Source: Microbacterium sp. C5A9
Lineage (GTDB): Bacteria; Actinomycetota; Actinomycetes; Actinomycetales; Microbacteriaceae
Length of the DNA: 64,000 nt
Reading direction: 5' to 3'
Assembly (NCBI RefSeq): GCF_022627955.1
Contig: NZ_JABXGD010000002.1
Span: 558,001-622,000 of the forward strand
Shown: in pieces, positions 27,302 through 34,740 of the stretch
How the letters are laid out: each line of letters starts with the position of its first letter
How positions within the stretch are numbered: position 1 is the first letter of the stretch
Notes under the pieces: generated by a model
Told to the model about the DNA's origin: nothing
What the model saw: only the letters and a program-made list of their open reading frames with translations
Databases searched by the model: none
Translations under genes and position numbers: made by a program

Positions 27302-28651
27302 ATGGCTTCTCCCTCACTGGTCTGGCTCCGCGACGATCTCCGCCTCGCCGACAACCCGGCGCTCCGAGCGGCCATCGACCGAGACGAGCCGATCGTCCTG
27401 CTCTACGTCCTCGATGAGGAGTCCCCGGGCATCCGCCCCTTCGGCGGCGCGGCACGCTGGTGGCTTCATCACTCGCTCGCGTCCCTGAGCGAACGGGTGC
27501 GCGATCTCGGTGCGACGGTGACCCTGCGGCGCGGACCCGCTGACCGCGTGGTCCGCGAGGCCGTCACCGACACCGGCGCGACGGCCGTGTTCTGGAACCG
27601 CCGTTACGGGGGCGCGGAGCGCGAGATCGACGCGGCGCTGAAGTCATCCCTCCGCGACGACGGCCTCGAGGTCGCATCCTTCGCCGGCTCCCTGCTGCAC
27701 GAACCCTGGACGGTGCAGACGGGCGGCGGAACGCACTTCTCCGTGTTCACGCCGTTCTGGCGTGCCTGCCTCGCGCTGCCCGCTCCCCGCGCGCCTCACC
27801 CGACCCCGCGGAGCCTCGACGGGCTGTCGCCGTCACCGGCATCCGATCGTCTCGACGACTGGGGCCTGCTGCCGACGAGCCCGGACTGGGCGGGCGGCCT
27901 CCGCGAGACGTGGGAGCCCGGTGAGCCCGCAGCACGCGCGAGACTGCGCGCGTTCCTGAAGGAGGACATCGGCGCGTACGACCGCGCGCGCGACGAGCCT
28001 TCTGCCGGTGCGACGTCGCTCCTCTCGCCGCGGCTCCGCTGGGGTGAGCTGAGCCCGTTCACGGTCTGGCACGAAGCGGTCGACGCTCACGGCGCCGCCG
28101 GCTTCCTCTCGGAGCTCGGCTGGCGCGAGTTCGCATGGCACACCGCGTTCCACTCGCCGGATCTCGCGACCGAGAATCTGCGGCGGCAGTTCGACGCGTT
28201 CCCCTGGCCGCCTCTCGACTCCGGCCGTCTCGAGCGGTGGCAGCGTGGCGACACGGGCGTCCCGCTCGTCGACGCCGGCATGCGCGAGCTGTGGCACACC
28301 GGCTTCATGCACAACAGGGTGCGGATGGTGACCGCGTCGTTCCTCATCAAGAACCTCCTCATCGACTGGCGTCGGGGCGAGGAGTGGTTCTGGGACACGC
28401 TGGTCGACGCTGACGGCGCGAGCAACCCCTTCAACTGGCAATGGGTCGCAGGCTCCGGGGCGGACGCCGCTCCGTACTTCCGCGTGTTCAACCCGGAACT
28501 CCAGGCCACGAAGTTCGACCCGCAGCGCCTGTACATCTCGCAGTGGGCGTCGGATGCTCCGCAGGAGCCGATGGTCGACCTCCGCGAGACTCGTGCGCAG
28601 GCTCTCGCCGCCTACGAGGTCGTCAAGGGATCGGCCCGCACCGCCGACTGA
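27302..28651 (+). CDS. phr: Cryptochrome/deoxyribodipyrimidine photolyase
   Basis: A 449-residue FAD-dependent photolyase that would repair cyclobutane pyrimidine dimers with blue light. The N-terminal antenna domain opens PSLVWLRDDLRLADNPAL. The FAD domain shows WHEAVDAHG, ELGWREFAWHTAFH, MRELWHTGFMHNRVRMV and FNWQWVAGSGADAAPYFRVFNP, all standard for class I photolyases. Start ATG at 27302 gives the normal N-terminus; the frame is open upstream but overlaps the DoxX gene. No other repair gene is adjacent. Confidence 0.95.
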   Translation: MASPSLVWLRDDLRLADNPALRAAIDRDEPIVLLYVLDEESPGIRPFGGAARWWLHHSLASLSERVRDLGATVTLRRGPADRVVREAVTDTGATAVFWNRRYGGAEREIDAALKSSLRDDGLEVASFAGSLLHEPWTVQTGGGTHFSVFTPFWRACLALPAPRAPHPTPRSLDGLSPSPASDRLDDWGLLPTSPDWAGGLRETWEPGEPAARARLRAFLKEDIGAYDRARDEPSAGATSLLSPRLRWGELSPFTVWHEAVDAHGAAGFLSELGWREFAWHTAFHSPDLATENLRRQFDAFPWPPLDSGRLERWQRGDTGVPLVDAGMRELWHTGFMHNRVRMVTASFLIKNLLIDWRRGEEWFWDTLVDADGASNPFNWQWVAGSGADAAPYFRVFNPELQATKFDPQRLYISQWASDAPQEPMVDLRETRAQALAAYEVVKGSARTAD

Positions 28652-28671
28652 CGGCACGGGCCGGGACCCGC

Positions 28672-29337
28672 TCAGGACATGAACGGGCGGAGGTCCGGGT
28701 ATCCGGTCGTCGCCCAGGCGCCGTCGACCACGATGTTCTCGCCGTTGACGTAGGACGCATCCGGAGAACCGAGGAAGAGCGCGACCCCGGCGATCTCGTC
28801 GGGATCAGCGGGGCGCCCCGCGGGAATGCGATCGAGGTAGGTGTCCATGACGCCGGGAGTCGCCAGGAGCCCACCGGTGAGGGGCGTCGCCACGAGCCCG
28901 GGAGACACCGCGTTGACCCGGATGCCGTGGCCGCCCAGCTCCAGCGCGGCGTTCTTCGTCAACATGACGACTCCGGCCTTCGCCGTCGAGTACCCCGCGC
29001 CGAAGTGCATCGGCACCTGCGAGTTGAGGGAGGCGATGTTCACGATCGCTCCCGGCTTCTCGGCGGCGAGGAAGTGCTGGGCGCCGAGCTTGGTGCCGAG
29101 GAACGCCCCGTAGAGGTTGAGCTTGATGTTGAAATCCCAGGTCGCGAGATCCATGTCCACGACGCGCGCGGGCTTCGAGCCGCCGGCCGCGTTGTAGACG
29201 GCGTCGAACGAGCCGAACCGCTCGATCGTCGAGGCGAACAGCTCCTCCATCGACGCCTCGTCCGTGACGTCGGCGCGCACCCCGACCACGTTCTCGCCGA
29301 AGGTCACTCTCGAGATCGACGGAGAATTCGCGGGCAT
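28672..29337 (-). pseudogene. Short-chain dehydrogenase/reductase lacking its N-terminal third
   Basis: The 221-residue frame reads as a clear SDR from 'NVVGVRADVTDEASMEEL' onward: the NAAG motif is present as NAAGGS, the catalytic pair is YSTAKAG (Tyr and Lys), and NAVSPGLVATPL follows. The TGxxxGIG cofactor loop and first two Rossmann strands are absent, and about 12 unrelated residues precede the homology. Homology stops near 29297, where the low-GC island begins. The ATG at 29337 would yield a protein without a nucleotide-binding loop, so it is probably not functional. Confidence 0.82.
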
Positions 29338-29349
29338 GGCAGCGGCTAA

Positions 29350-29420
29350 GCCTGACGCGATTCTCAGCCTGAAGCAGAAACCACGTCAGGCGGTGACCCT
29401 GCCGAACATCTGGTGACCCT
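29350..29420. repeat. Inverted and direct repeats near the island's left edge
   Basis: GCCTGACG (29350-29357) and CGTCAGGC (29384-29391) are exact inverted copies 26 bases apart. GGTGACCCT then occurs twice at a 20-base spacing (29392-29400 and 29412-29420). The whole lies in the roughly 180-base non-coding stretch between the SDR remnant and the first island gene. It could be arm-type recombinase sites or the end of a lost mobile element; no gene for either is present. Confidence 0.45.
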
Positions 29421-29518
29421 TCCCCCCGCCCACTCTCCAGAGGCCGCCCCCGAGGCATAGGGCCTTTTCACACACGTCGTTTTTCCACACCACCGCATCA
29501 CTTAGAAGGAGGTCAGAG

Positions 29519-29833
29519 ATGAGTCGAGGACTTGGGCGCGCGCAGCGCGAACTGATCGCTCGCCTGCAGTCGATGAATCCTGGTGCAGGCATTCTGCCGG
29601 GAGACAACGGCGGAAACACGCGGCGCGCGGCACTCCGACTGGCAGAACGAGGGCTTGTGGTCACTGAGTACAGGCGTCTATTTGGGCGTCGACGCAGGCT
29701 GCGGATGTGCGCCGGCAGAAGGCATCCACGATGCTGCAGAACTCGTCGATCACGCAGGGTGGTCTTCGGGTCGCGTCCCCGAACGGCATCCTTGCTCAGT
29801 CTGTGGCTGGTGGCGGTCCTGCGGTTCGCGTGA
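29519..29833 (+). CDS. Small phage-type hypothetical protein, probably broken at its 3' end
   Basis: Starts with ATG after a strong AAGGAGGT. The first 60 or so residues (MSRGLGRAQRELIARLQSM..., RRAALRLAERGLVVTEYRR) look like a small winged-helix-type protein of actinophages. After about residue 62 the frame reads Arg/Cys-rich sequence that is simply the wrong frame of the tail gene that begins there. The likely explanation is a deletion joining two phage genes between about 29650 and 29710. Family not recognised. Confidence 0.4.
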   Translation: MSRGLGRAQRELIARLQSMNPGAGILPGDNGGNTRRAALRLAERGLVVTEYRRLFGRRRRLRMCAGRRHPRCCRTRRSRRVVFGSRPRTASLLSLWLVAVLRFA

Positions 29834-30384
29834 CCGGGCTGCAGATCGTGGATGGTGTGCTGCGGATCACAGGCACGATCGATGGCGATGGGGTCTTCGA
29901 GTGGTCGGGTTCGATCGACCAGGAGGGGGCAACGAACCTCCGTGGCCCTGTGGCGATCACCGGGCAGTCGGGAACCCTCACCGTCGATGCGGAGACTCTT
30001 CTTCGCGGGGTCACGAAGATGCTCGCTGACCTTCGCGTCGAGAGCGGCGGCAAGATTACCGCCGGCAACGTGATCATGGAGCCGAACAAGATCACGGTGG
30101 GTGGTGTCGACGGCAACTCGATCCTCAGCGATTCCAAGCTCACCTTCGCGAACGGTGCTGAGCTCCGAGCGCCAGGATCAGGTGGCGTTCGTCTCACATA
30201 CGGCACCACGAACATCTTCTGCGACGGGACCAGCGCCATCGTCACATCCGGTACGCGCCGCGTCATCGTGACAAACGCCGGGTTTCAGTTCTTCGGTGTA
30301 CCTACGAAGACACCAGCAGCCACCGGGCTCAGCACCGGCGCGGCACACCTGGACGCGAGCGGAAACCTCTTCCGAGTCTCGTAG
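29707..30384 (+). CDS. Phage tail/fibre-like protein, 5'-truncated
   Basis: A 225-residue frame that begins at a GTG without a good ribosome site; the same frame is open back to 29668. Residues just after the start read as the end of a coiled coil (ADVRRQKASTMLQNSS), then a glycine- and valine-rich beta-repeat body with 'VTGLQIVDGVLRITGTIDGDG' and 'GNSILSDSKLTFANGAEL', ending LDASGNLFRVS. This composition is typical of siphophage minor tail or fibre proteins. The N-terminal part appears to be missing at the junction with the preceding small gene. Confidence 0.6.
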   Translation: MRRQKASTMLQNSSITQGGLRVASPNGILAQSVAGGGPAVRVTGLQIVDGVLRITGTIDGDGVFEWSGSIDQEGATNLRGPVAITGQSGTLTVDAETLLRGVTKMLADLRVESGGKITAGNVIMEPNKITVGGVDGNSILSDSKLTFANGAELRAPGSGGVRLTYGTTNIFCDGTSAIVTSGTRRVIVTNAGFQFFGVPTKTPAATGLSTGAAHLDASGNLFRVS

Positions 30385-30431
30385 CCGCGGCGCGAGTGGC
30401 ACGCAAGAATGCTCGAACAAGGAGGAACACC

Positions 30432-30668
30432 ATGCAACGAGTCAAGATCTTCTACTGGCGGACGCAGGTAAACGTTCCGGAGACCCCACAGGACTTCACG
30501 TACACCGAGCTCGCGTGGATTCACGATCAGTCGTTCATCGCGCAGGAGGGCGACGGCTGGACCGTGGTGAGCAACGCGGTGGTGTCTGTCATCGGTGATG
30601 GCAACGAGGTGCTGATGGCGACGACGATGACCCGCGAGGTTGACGACTCAGTTCCCGACGCCCTCTGA
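30432..30668 (+). CDS. Small phage-associated hypothetical protein
   Basis: 78 residues, MQRVKIFYWRTQVN..., starting at an ATG eight bases after GGAGG. No family recognised. It is acidic, has no membrane segment, and directly follows the tail fragment, as small structural or assembly genes do in actinophages. Composition and spacing suggest a real gene. Confidence 0.6.
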   Translation: MQRVKIFYWRTQVNVPETPQDFTYTELAWIHDQSFIAQEGDGWTVVSNAVVSVIGDGNEVLMATTMTREVDDSVPDAL

Positions 30669-30684
30669 CCGAACAAGCGGTCCG

Positions 30685-31029
30685 CTAAGTACCTGGAGCT
30701 AGAAGGAGAGCGTTCCACGCAATGGCGGTCACATATGCGACCGACGCGATGATGGCGGCGTGACCAAAAGACTTGATGCGGCTCGCAACCCTCACTCGTT
30801 GCTGGTCGGATTTCGAGTTCAGACCACTGATGCTATCTCCGACCGCGACTGCAATAGCAGAGAGCAATGCCAGGACGGCCACGATGAGGTTGAGGGTCGC
30901 GCCTCCCACCGGGGTATTGACACCGGGTTCTCCCATCAAGCGGGTGATGAGCAAAACGCCCAGCGCGATCAGGAGGAGCAGAACGAGGGTCTGGGACCAT
31001 TTGGGCCAATGCTTGCGACGTGACGACAT
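30685..31029 (-). CDS. Small membrane protein of unknown function
   Basis: 114 residues with three hydrophobic segments (QTLVLLLLIALGVLLI, LNLIVAVLALLSAIAVAV, HAAIIASVAYVTAIAWNALLL) and a basic N-terminus (MSSRRKHWPKW). The ATG at 31029 is preferred over an upstream GTG. It converges on the small phage gene and diverges from the DUF2510 gene. Not recognised as a holin; holins usually follow the structural genes on the same strand and this one is opposite. Confidence 0.55.
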   Translation of the reverse strand: MSSRRKHWPKWSQTLVLLLLIALGVLLITRLMGEPGVNTPVGGATLNLIVAVLALLSAIAVAVGDSISGLNSKSDQQRVRVASRIKSFGHAAIIASVAYVTAIAWNALLLAPGT

Positions 31030-31085
31030 GCGCACGACACTAGCGGCTGTGCTAGAACATCCAGGCTCTCAGTGAGGCTTCGAAT

Positions 31086-31127
31086 CGCCCCGGGTTTCGC
31101 GTCGACTCTGATGCGTGACCCGGGGCG
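31086..31127 (+). terminator. Strong hairpin followed by a T-rich run
   Basis: CGCCCCGGGT (31086-31095) and ACCCGGGGCG (31118-31127) are exact inverted copies with a 22-base loop; TTTCCTGTTT follows. As read on the plus strand it is an intrinsic-type terminator. It stands in a divergent gap, so the transcript it once ended has probably been lost. Confidence 0.6.
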
Positions 31128-31231
31128 TTTCCTGTTTCCCCGATCGAGGCTTGCTCTAACACCCCTAGCGGACAGTACGCTTCGAGCAGCACACACGATG
31201 AGCGCGCAGCGGCGCCGCGAGAGGATCGACG

Positions 31232-31756
31232 ATGACTTCAACCGCACCCGGCTGGTATGCGAACGGTGACCAGTGGGAGACGTATTGGGACGGCACACAG
31301 TGGACCGACCAGCACCGTCCGGTAGCCCCGCCCGCGATGCCTGCGCCGCCAGCACCTCCGAGCTCGGTGACGCCTGACGCAGCTCCGGCCACCGCGGCGT
31401 TCGCGGCAGACGGAGCGCTGATGAAGTTCAAGTCGCACATCAACGGCAAGAATGCAGACGTCGCGATCTTCTCCGATCGCATCGAGTGGCTGATGGCCCG
31501 AGGGGTCTCTGGCGCGAAGGTTACCGCGGGGGTATTCACGGCGGGACTCTCCATGCTTGCTACTGGTGTGAAGAACGGCAAAGCGGGCACGGAGATGATC
31601 CCGATGAAGGCAATCTCGGGTGTGACAACGAAACGAGACGGGATGATCAACACCGTCGTCACGGTGACGTCATCCTCCTCGGCGATCGGCTTTCGCGTGT
31701 CTCACAAAGAAGCTGAACAGATGCGTCAGCTTCTGAATCAGCTGATCCTCGCCTAG
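31232..31756 (+). CDS. DUF2510 protein with a PH-like domain
   Basis: 174 residues. The first 30 carry the DUF2510 motif (APGWYANGDQWETYWDGTQWTDQH), a Pro/Ala-rich linker spans about 30-60, and the C-terminal part (GALMKFKSHINGKNADVAIFSDRIEW..., then 'VVTVTSSSSAIGFRVSHKEAEQMRQLLNQL') reads as a bacterial PH-like domain. DUF2510 is usually attached to membrane or cell-surface proteins in Actinobacteria; no helix is visible here. Function unknown. Confidence 0.7.
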   Translation: MTSTAPGWYANGDQWETYWDGTQWTDQHRPVAPPAMPAPPAPPSSVTPDAAPATAAFAADGALMKFKSHINGKNADVAIFSDRIEWLMARGVSGAKVTAGVFTAGLSMLATGVKNGKAGTEMIPMKAISGVTTKRDGMINTVVTVTSSSSAIGFRVSHKEAEQMRQLLNQLILA

Positions 31757-31814
31757 CGCCCGCGCTTCTGCCTATCACCCAAGAGGGCGGTGTCGTCCCG
31801 CTAGAGTCATCGGC

Positions 31815-32021
31815 GTGAACATTGCACTTGGTATCGGTCTGATCGCCCTCGGCCTGAAATTCACTTCTGATGTACTGTCTGAAATCCGGACAATCAGGGA
31901 GGACGGGCGGGGTGACGAGAAATTCAACCCGCGAGACCTCGGCCACCTCGTCCCTTTTTTCGGTGTCCTATCGTCCGCCGCTGCTCTTGCTGCGGGTGTG
32001 ATTGCACTCATGAACTCGTGA
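31815..32021 (+). CDS. Small two-helix membrane protein
   Basis: 68 residues from a GTG start. Hydrophobic segments at the start (IALGIGLIALGLKF) and end (FFGVLSSAAALAAGVIALM) flank a charged middle (IRTIREDGRGDEKFNPRD). Not recognised. It is 58 bases downstream of the DUF2510 gene on the same strand and could be its partner. Confidence 0.45.
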   Translation: MNIALGIGLIALGLKFTSDVLSEIRTIREDGRGDEKFNPRDLGHLVPFFGVLSSAAALAAGVIALMNS

Positions 32022-32110
32022 ATGTACAGCGACACCTGACTAACCGCCGCGTCGAGGCCCCGACTCAGCTTCACCCTGGGGCGTGGTCTCCCCTGCGATA
32101 GCATCGCGTC

Positions 32111-32875
32111 ATGCCGATCCCCCCGCGCTCGACTACTCATTCCGTCGTCGATGACAGCATTATCACCTGCCCTCGCTGCGACGTGAGGGCCCAACAGGTC
32201 TGGTCCTGGGTTTTACTTTCGAAGGATGAGTTCGCTGACGAGCGGGTTGAGTTGTTCAGCGACGAGGCGGAAGTATCTCGCAGTTTCGACGAGGACTCGT
32301 TGCGCATGGTGATGTCGGAATGGAGGGCCGCCCACTGTCAGGGATGCGACCAGAAAACCCTGTGGCGCGACGGCGTAAACGTCTACCCGCAGGCGGTGAG
32401 TGCTCCCGCACCACACCCGGACATGACAGCGGACGTCCGCGACGTTTACGAAGAGGCCCGCAGAGTACTGCCGATCTCCCGCCGGGCAGGCGCCGCGCTC
32501 GCTCGCGCCGCGCTTGAGAAGCAAGTGAAACTTCTTGATCCTGATCCACCGAAGAACTCTCGGTTAGACGACCTGATCGCGCGCCTAACCTCGAAGGTCA
32601 GCACTGGCCTATCCGAGCGACTGGACATCATCCGCCACGTTGGAAACAAAGCCCTTCACGGCGTTGACGATTCTGACGAGCTCGTGGTCCTTTATCTCGA
32701 GGACAGTCAAGGCGCCGATGAGATCGCCGAGCTGCTCTTCGATGCAATCAACGATCTAATCGACGAGCTAGTCACGCGGCCAGCTCGCACGCGCGACGCC
32801 TGGGGAAAACTACCGGAAGGGGTGCGAGAAGCCATCGAGAAGAAGCGACAGAATCCCCGAACAGGGGACTCGTAA
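32111..32875 (+). CDS. DUF4145 (HEPN-like) domain protein
   Basis: 254 residues. An N-terminal zinc-ribbon-like pair of cysteines (CPRCD and CQGCD) precedes the DUF4145 region: 'VLPISRRAGAALARAALEKQVK' then 'LDIIRHVGNKALHGVDDSDEL'. The R...N-x3-H arrangement in IRHVGNKALH is the DUF4145/HEPN signature. HEPN proteins are often RNases in toxin or defence systems; DUF4145 occurs in restriction loci and prophages. Activity here is inference. The C-terminal 35 residues are basic. Confidence 0.75.
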   Translation: MPIPPRSTTHSVVDDSIITCPRCDVRAQQVWSWVLLSKDEFADERVELFSDEAEVSRSFDEDSLRMVMSEWRAAHCQGCDQKTLWRDGVNVYPQAVSAPAPHPDMTADVRDVYEEARRVLPISRRAGAALARAALEKQVKLLDPDPPKNSRLDDLIARLTSKVSTGLSERLDIIRHVGNKALHGVDDSDELVVLYLEDSQGADEIAELLFDAINDLIDELVTRPARTRDAWGKLPEGVREAIEKKRQNPRTGDS

Positions 32876-32887
32876 CCGCGTGACGCA

Positions 32888-32912
32888 ATCAGGGATCAGG
32901 GATCAGGGATCA
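32888..32912. repeat. Tandem repeat ATCAGGG, about 3.6 copies
   Basis: Three perfect ATCAGGG heptamers followed by ATCA, just past the stop of the DUF4145 gene. The last bases overlap the 3' end of the convergent gene at 32910. A short slipped-strand tract; no function evident. Confidence 0.8.
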
Positions 32913-33230
32913 TCCAGCGGAATCGACGCTAACCGCGTTACCCCAAACCCAGCAACGAAAAGTCCGATCCCCAGCTTTGAACTCGATCCCTGAGGCCAAT
33001 GGAGTCGACCGCACGATTCTCCCATCCACCAGGATCGGCTTTGGCCCGAACCTGACCCACGCCCTCACCCGACGTTGAACAGCGTGCGGGTAGAGCGTCA
33101 CTGGGTTCTCGCGTAGCCCAAGCTCGCGATCAGAAAGCGACTGCAGCGGTCCACACCTCGCCGCGGAGAGGATCGCCTGGTGCTGCGCCTGCATGTCGTA
33201 GTACGGAGCGAGTCTCTTGCTGGTTCCCAT
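32910..33230 (-). CDS. Hypothetical protein, probably SOS-controlled
   Basis: 106 residues, MGTSKRLAPYYDMQ... with 'RRVRAWVRFGPKPILVDGRIVRSTPLASGIEF' and 'TFRCWVWGNAVS'. I do not recognise a named family, though the pattern resembles small proteins found in actinobacterial prophages and plasmids. GAAGGG lies upstream of the ATG. Its promoter region is shared with the divergent gene at 33300 and contains a LexA-type box. Confidence 0.6.
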   Translation of the reverse strand: MGTSKRLAPYYDMQAQHQAILSAARCGPLQSLSDRELGLRENPVTLYPHAVQRRVRAWVRFGPKPILVDGRIVRSTPLASGIEFKAGDRTFRCWVWGNAVSVDSAG

Positions 33231-33271
33231 GCCGGCACCCTTCCTCCGGCCTGATTCGAGACTAGCAACAT

Positions 33272-33287
33272 TCGAACATCTGTTCTA
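33272..33287. promoter_or_regulatory. LexA (SOS) box in a divergent promoter
   Basis: TCGAACATCTGTTCTA matches the actinobacterial SOS box TCGAAC-N4-GTTCGA at 11 of 12 fixed positions. It overlaps a -10-like TATTCT (33286-33291), whose expected start point falls at or just before the ATG at 33300. LexA binding here would block both divergent genes until DNA damage. Confidence 0.72.
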
Positions 33288-33299
33288 TTCTCTTAACCC

Positions 33300-33560
33300 A
33301 TGAGCGCAACGTCCGTCGAGTACTCCACGACCCTATGGCTGGTCAACGACATCCCTCCGCGCATGATGTTCGCCGGCCGACGATGGCGCGTCACGGACAC
33401 ACCCACACGACTCCGACACTCAGTTTGGAGCGCACCGCTCGAGCCTCACATGGGGCTATACGGCTGGCGATTCCAGGGAACCAACGAGGACGGCCTGTCG
33501 CCCGTGCTCGATGCCTGCAAGGGCGAGGACGGCTGGCGCGTGCACCGCAACTATGACTGA
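33300..33560 (+). CDS. Hypothetical protein, probably SOS-controlled and leaderless
   Basis: 86 residues, MSATSVEYSTTLWLVNDIPPRMMFAGRRWRVTD..., a compact beta-rich protein with several Trp. The 'PxRMxFxGRRWRVTDxPTRLR' pattern resembles small DUF6504-like proteins that sit beside SOS polymerase genes in Actinobacteria; the assignment is tentative. No ribosome site precedes the ATG, which lies 12 bases after the LexA box, so the transcript may be leaderless. Confidence 0.6.
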   Translation: MSATSVEYSTTLWLVNDIPPRMMFAGRRWRVTDTPTRLRHSVWSAPLEPHMGLYGWRFQGTNEDGLSPVLDACKGEDGWRVHRNYD

Positions 33561-33638
33561 AACGCCAAAGTATGCGCTCAGCCTTTCCCTGGCTGGACGC
33601 CGTAGGATAGAGCACGTGATAGCGGGATGGAGGGACCA

Positions 33639-34274
33639 GTGACGCACTATCAAGCGCCTTTGTCGGCCTCCCTCGTGGCGAAGTGGTTCGTGCGACGAGC
33701 TGAAGCTGCTCATGCAACTGACCTGGACAACATGAAGCTGCAGAAGCTGCTCTTTCTGAGTCATAGCCGGTACATGCATGATCACGGACGCCCTCTTGTG
33801 CGTGAGCGGGTCGAGGCATGGAAGCACGGCCCGGTCATCGACGTCGTCTACCAGGAATATAAGAGCTATGGCAGTTCGTGCATTCACCAGAGCCTTGCTG
33901 AGAACGGCCCCTGGGTCCGCCTTCCGGATGACGTCGTTGGCGCCCTTGAGAATGTCTGGGAATCTTTCGGCGTGCTCTCCGGATGGGCGTTGAGAGAACT
34001 GACCCACGAGATTGGGCCCTGGCAGAGTTTCTACGACTCCAGAAGCCTCCACACGGAGATTCCCATCACCGCGATTGGTAGTGCGTGGCCCTTGTTCAAG
34101 ACGCACGCCGCAGATAGAGGCCCCGAAGCTGCGGCGCTTCGTCGCCTCGAGGAACTGAGGCGCCGGGCCGCCGCTAGGTCGCTCCCGGACATGAAGACCA
34201 ATACAGAGGCGCTGCGCCAAGCCTATGAATCCTGGAGCGAGTCAAGAACAGAAGCCACCACGCTTCTGTCATGA
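33639..34274 (+). CDS. Panacea-domain (DUF4065) antitoxin
   Basis: 211 residues. The Panacea/SocA-like features are clear: 'ASLVAKWFVRRAEAAHATDLDNMKLQKLLFLSHSRYMHDHGRPL' (the KLQKLLYF-type helix), 'VEAWKHGPVIDVVYQEYKSYG', and 'LENVWESFGVLSGWALRELTH' (the TH near the end of the domain). GTG at 33639 has GGAGGG five bases ahead and is preferred over the ATG four codons upstream. It overlaps the next gene as ATGA. Panacea antitoxins neutralise diverse toxins encoded beside them, so the MazF-like neighbour is the expected partner. A -10-like TAGGAT lies at 33603-33608. Confidence 0.85.
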   Translation: MTHYQAPLSASLVAKWFVRRAEAAHATDLDNMKLQKLLFLSHSRYMHDHGRPLVRERVEAWKHGPVIDVVYQEYKSYGSSCIHQSLAENGPWVRLPDDVVGALENVWESFGVLSGWALRELTHEIGPWQSFYDSRSLHTEIPITAIGSAWPLFKTHAADRGPEAAALRRLEELRRRAAARSLPDMKTNTEALRQAYESWSESRTEATTLLS

Positions 34275-34642
34275 CCGTCCCTATCCGACTCGGCGGTCTG
34301 TATTGGGTTCCCGACTCCGCCGTGGCTCTCCCGCCGCAAAAGCCCAACCGTGTGATGCATCCGAAGCGCCCGTTCCTTGTGTTCTCCAACGACTCAGTGA
34401 ACACAGATGACGAATGGCCTCTAGTCCTAGGCTTCCCTGTCACCACATCCCATGAGTTCGCAACCCGGTTCTGCGTGAACCTGCCGAAGGGTACTTGCCC
34501 ACTTCCGAAGGAGAGCTGGGTGCAAGTACCCTTGCTGCAACCTCTCGCGAAAGAGAAACTCCAGACCTATGTCGGGCCACTAGCCGCGAACACTCTCGAG
34601 GACATTCGCCTAAGCCTGATTCAATACACCGACAACCTCTGA
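34271..34642 (+). CDS. MazF/PemK-like toxin partner of the Panacea antitoxin
   Basis: 123 residues. It reads as a PemK/MazF beta-barrel: 'GGLYWVPD' at the first strand, 'KRPFLVFSND' (RPxLVxSND), 'CPLPKESWVQVPLLQPLAKEKLQTYVGPL' (the PLxxxSWVQ strand and the helix entering 'GPLAANTLEDI'). MazF proteins cleave mRNA, tRNA or rRNA at short motifs. The antitoxin-first order and four-base overlap are typical of type II pairs. A MazF-type toxin under a Panacea antitoxin is not a pairing I can confirm from knowledge, so the toxin call is less sure than the gene itself. Confidence 0.72.
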   Translation: MTVPIRLGGLYWVPDSAVALPPQKPNRVMHPKRPFLVFSNDSVNTDDEWPLVLGFPVTTSHEFATRFCVNLPKGTCPLPKESWVQVPLLQPLAKEKLQTYVGPLAANTLEDIRLSLIQYTDNL

Positions 34643-34740
34643 GGGCTGCGGCACACGGTCATGACCCAACAGATCCACGCGGCCCCGCCTTCTGTAGTCA
34701 ATGCTGAGCGAAAACGCGAGGCGCCAAGATCCCCGTAGCT

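Noticed and set aside
29386..29664. Minus-strand 92-codon frame at the island's left edge
   Set aside because: No ribosome site, Ser/Arg-rich, overlaps the better supported gene at 29519.
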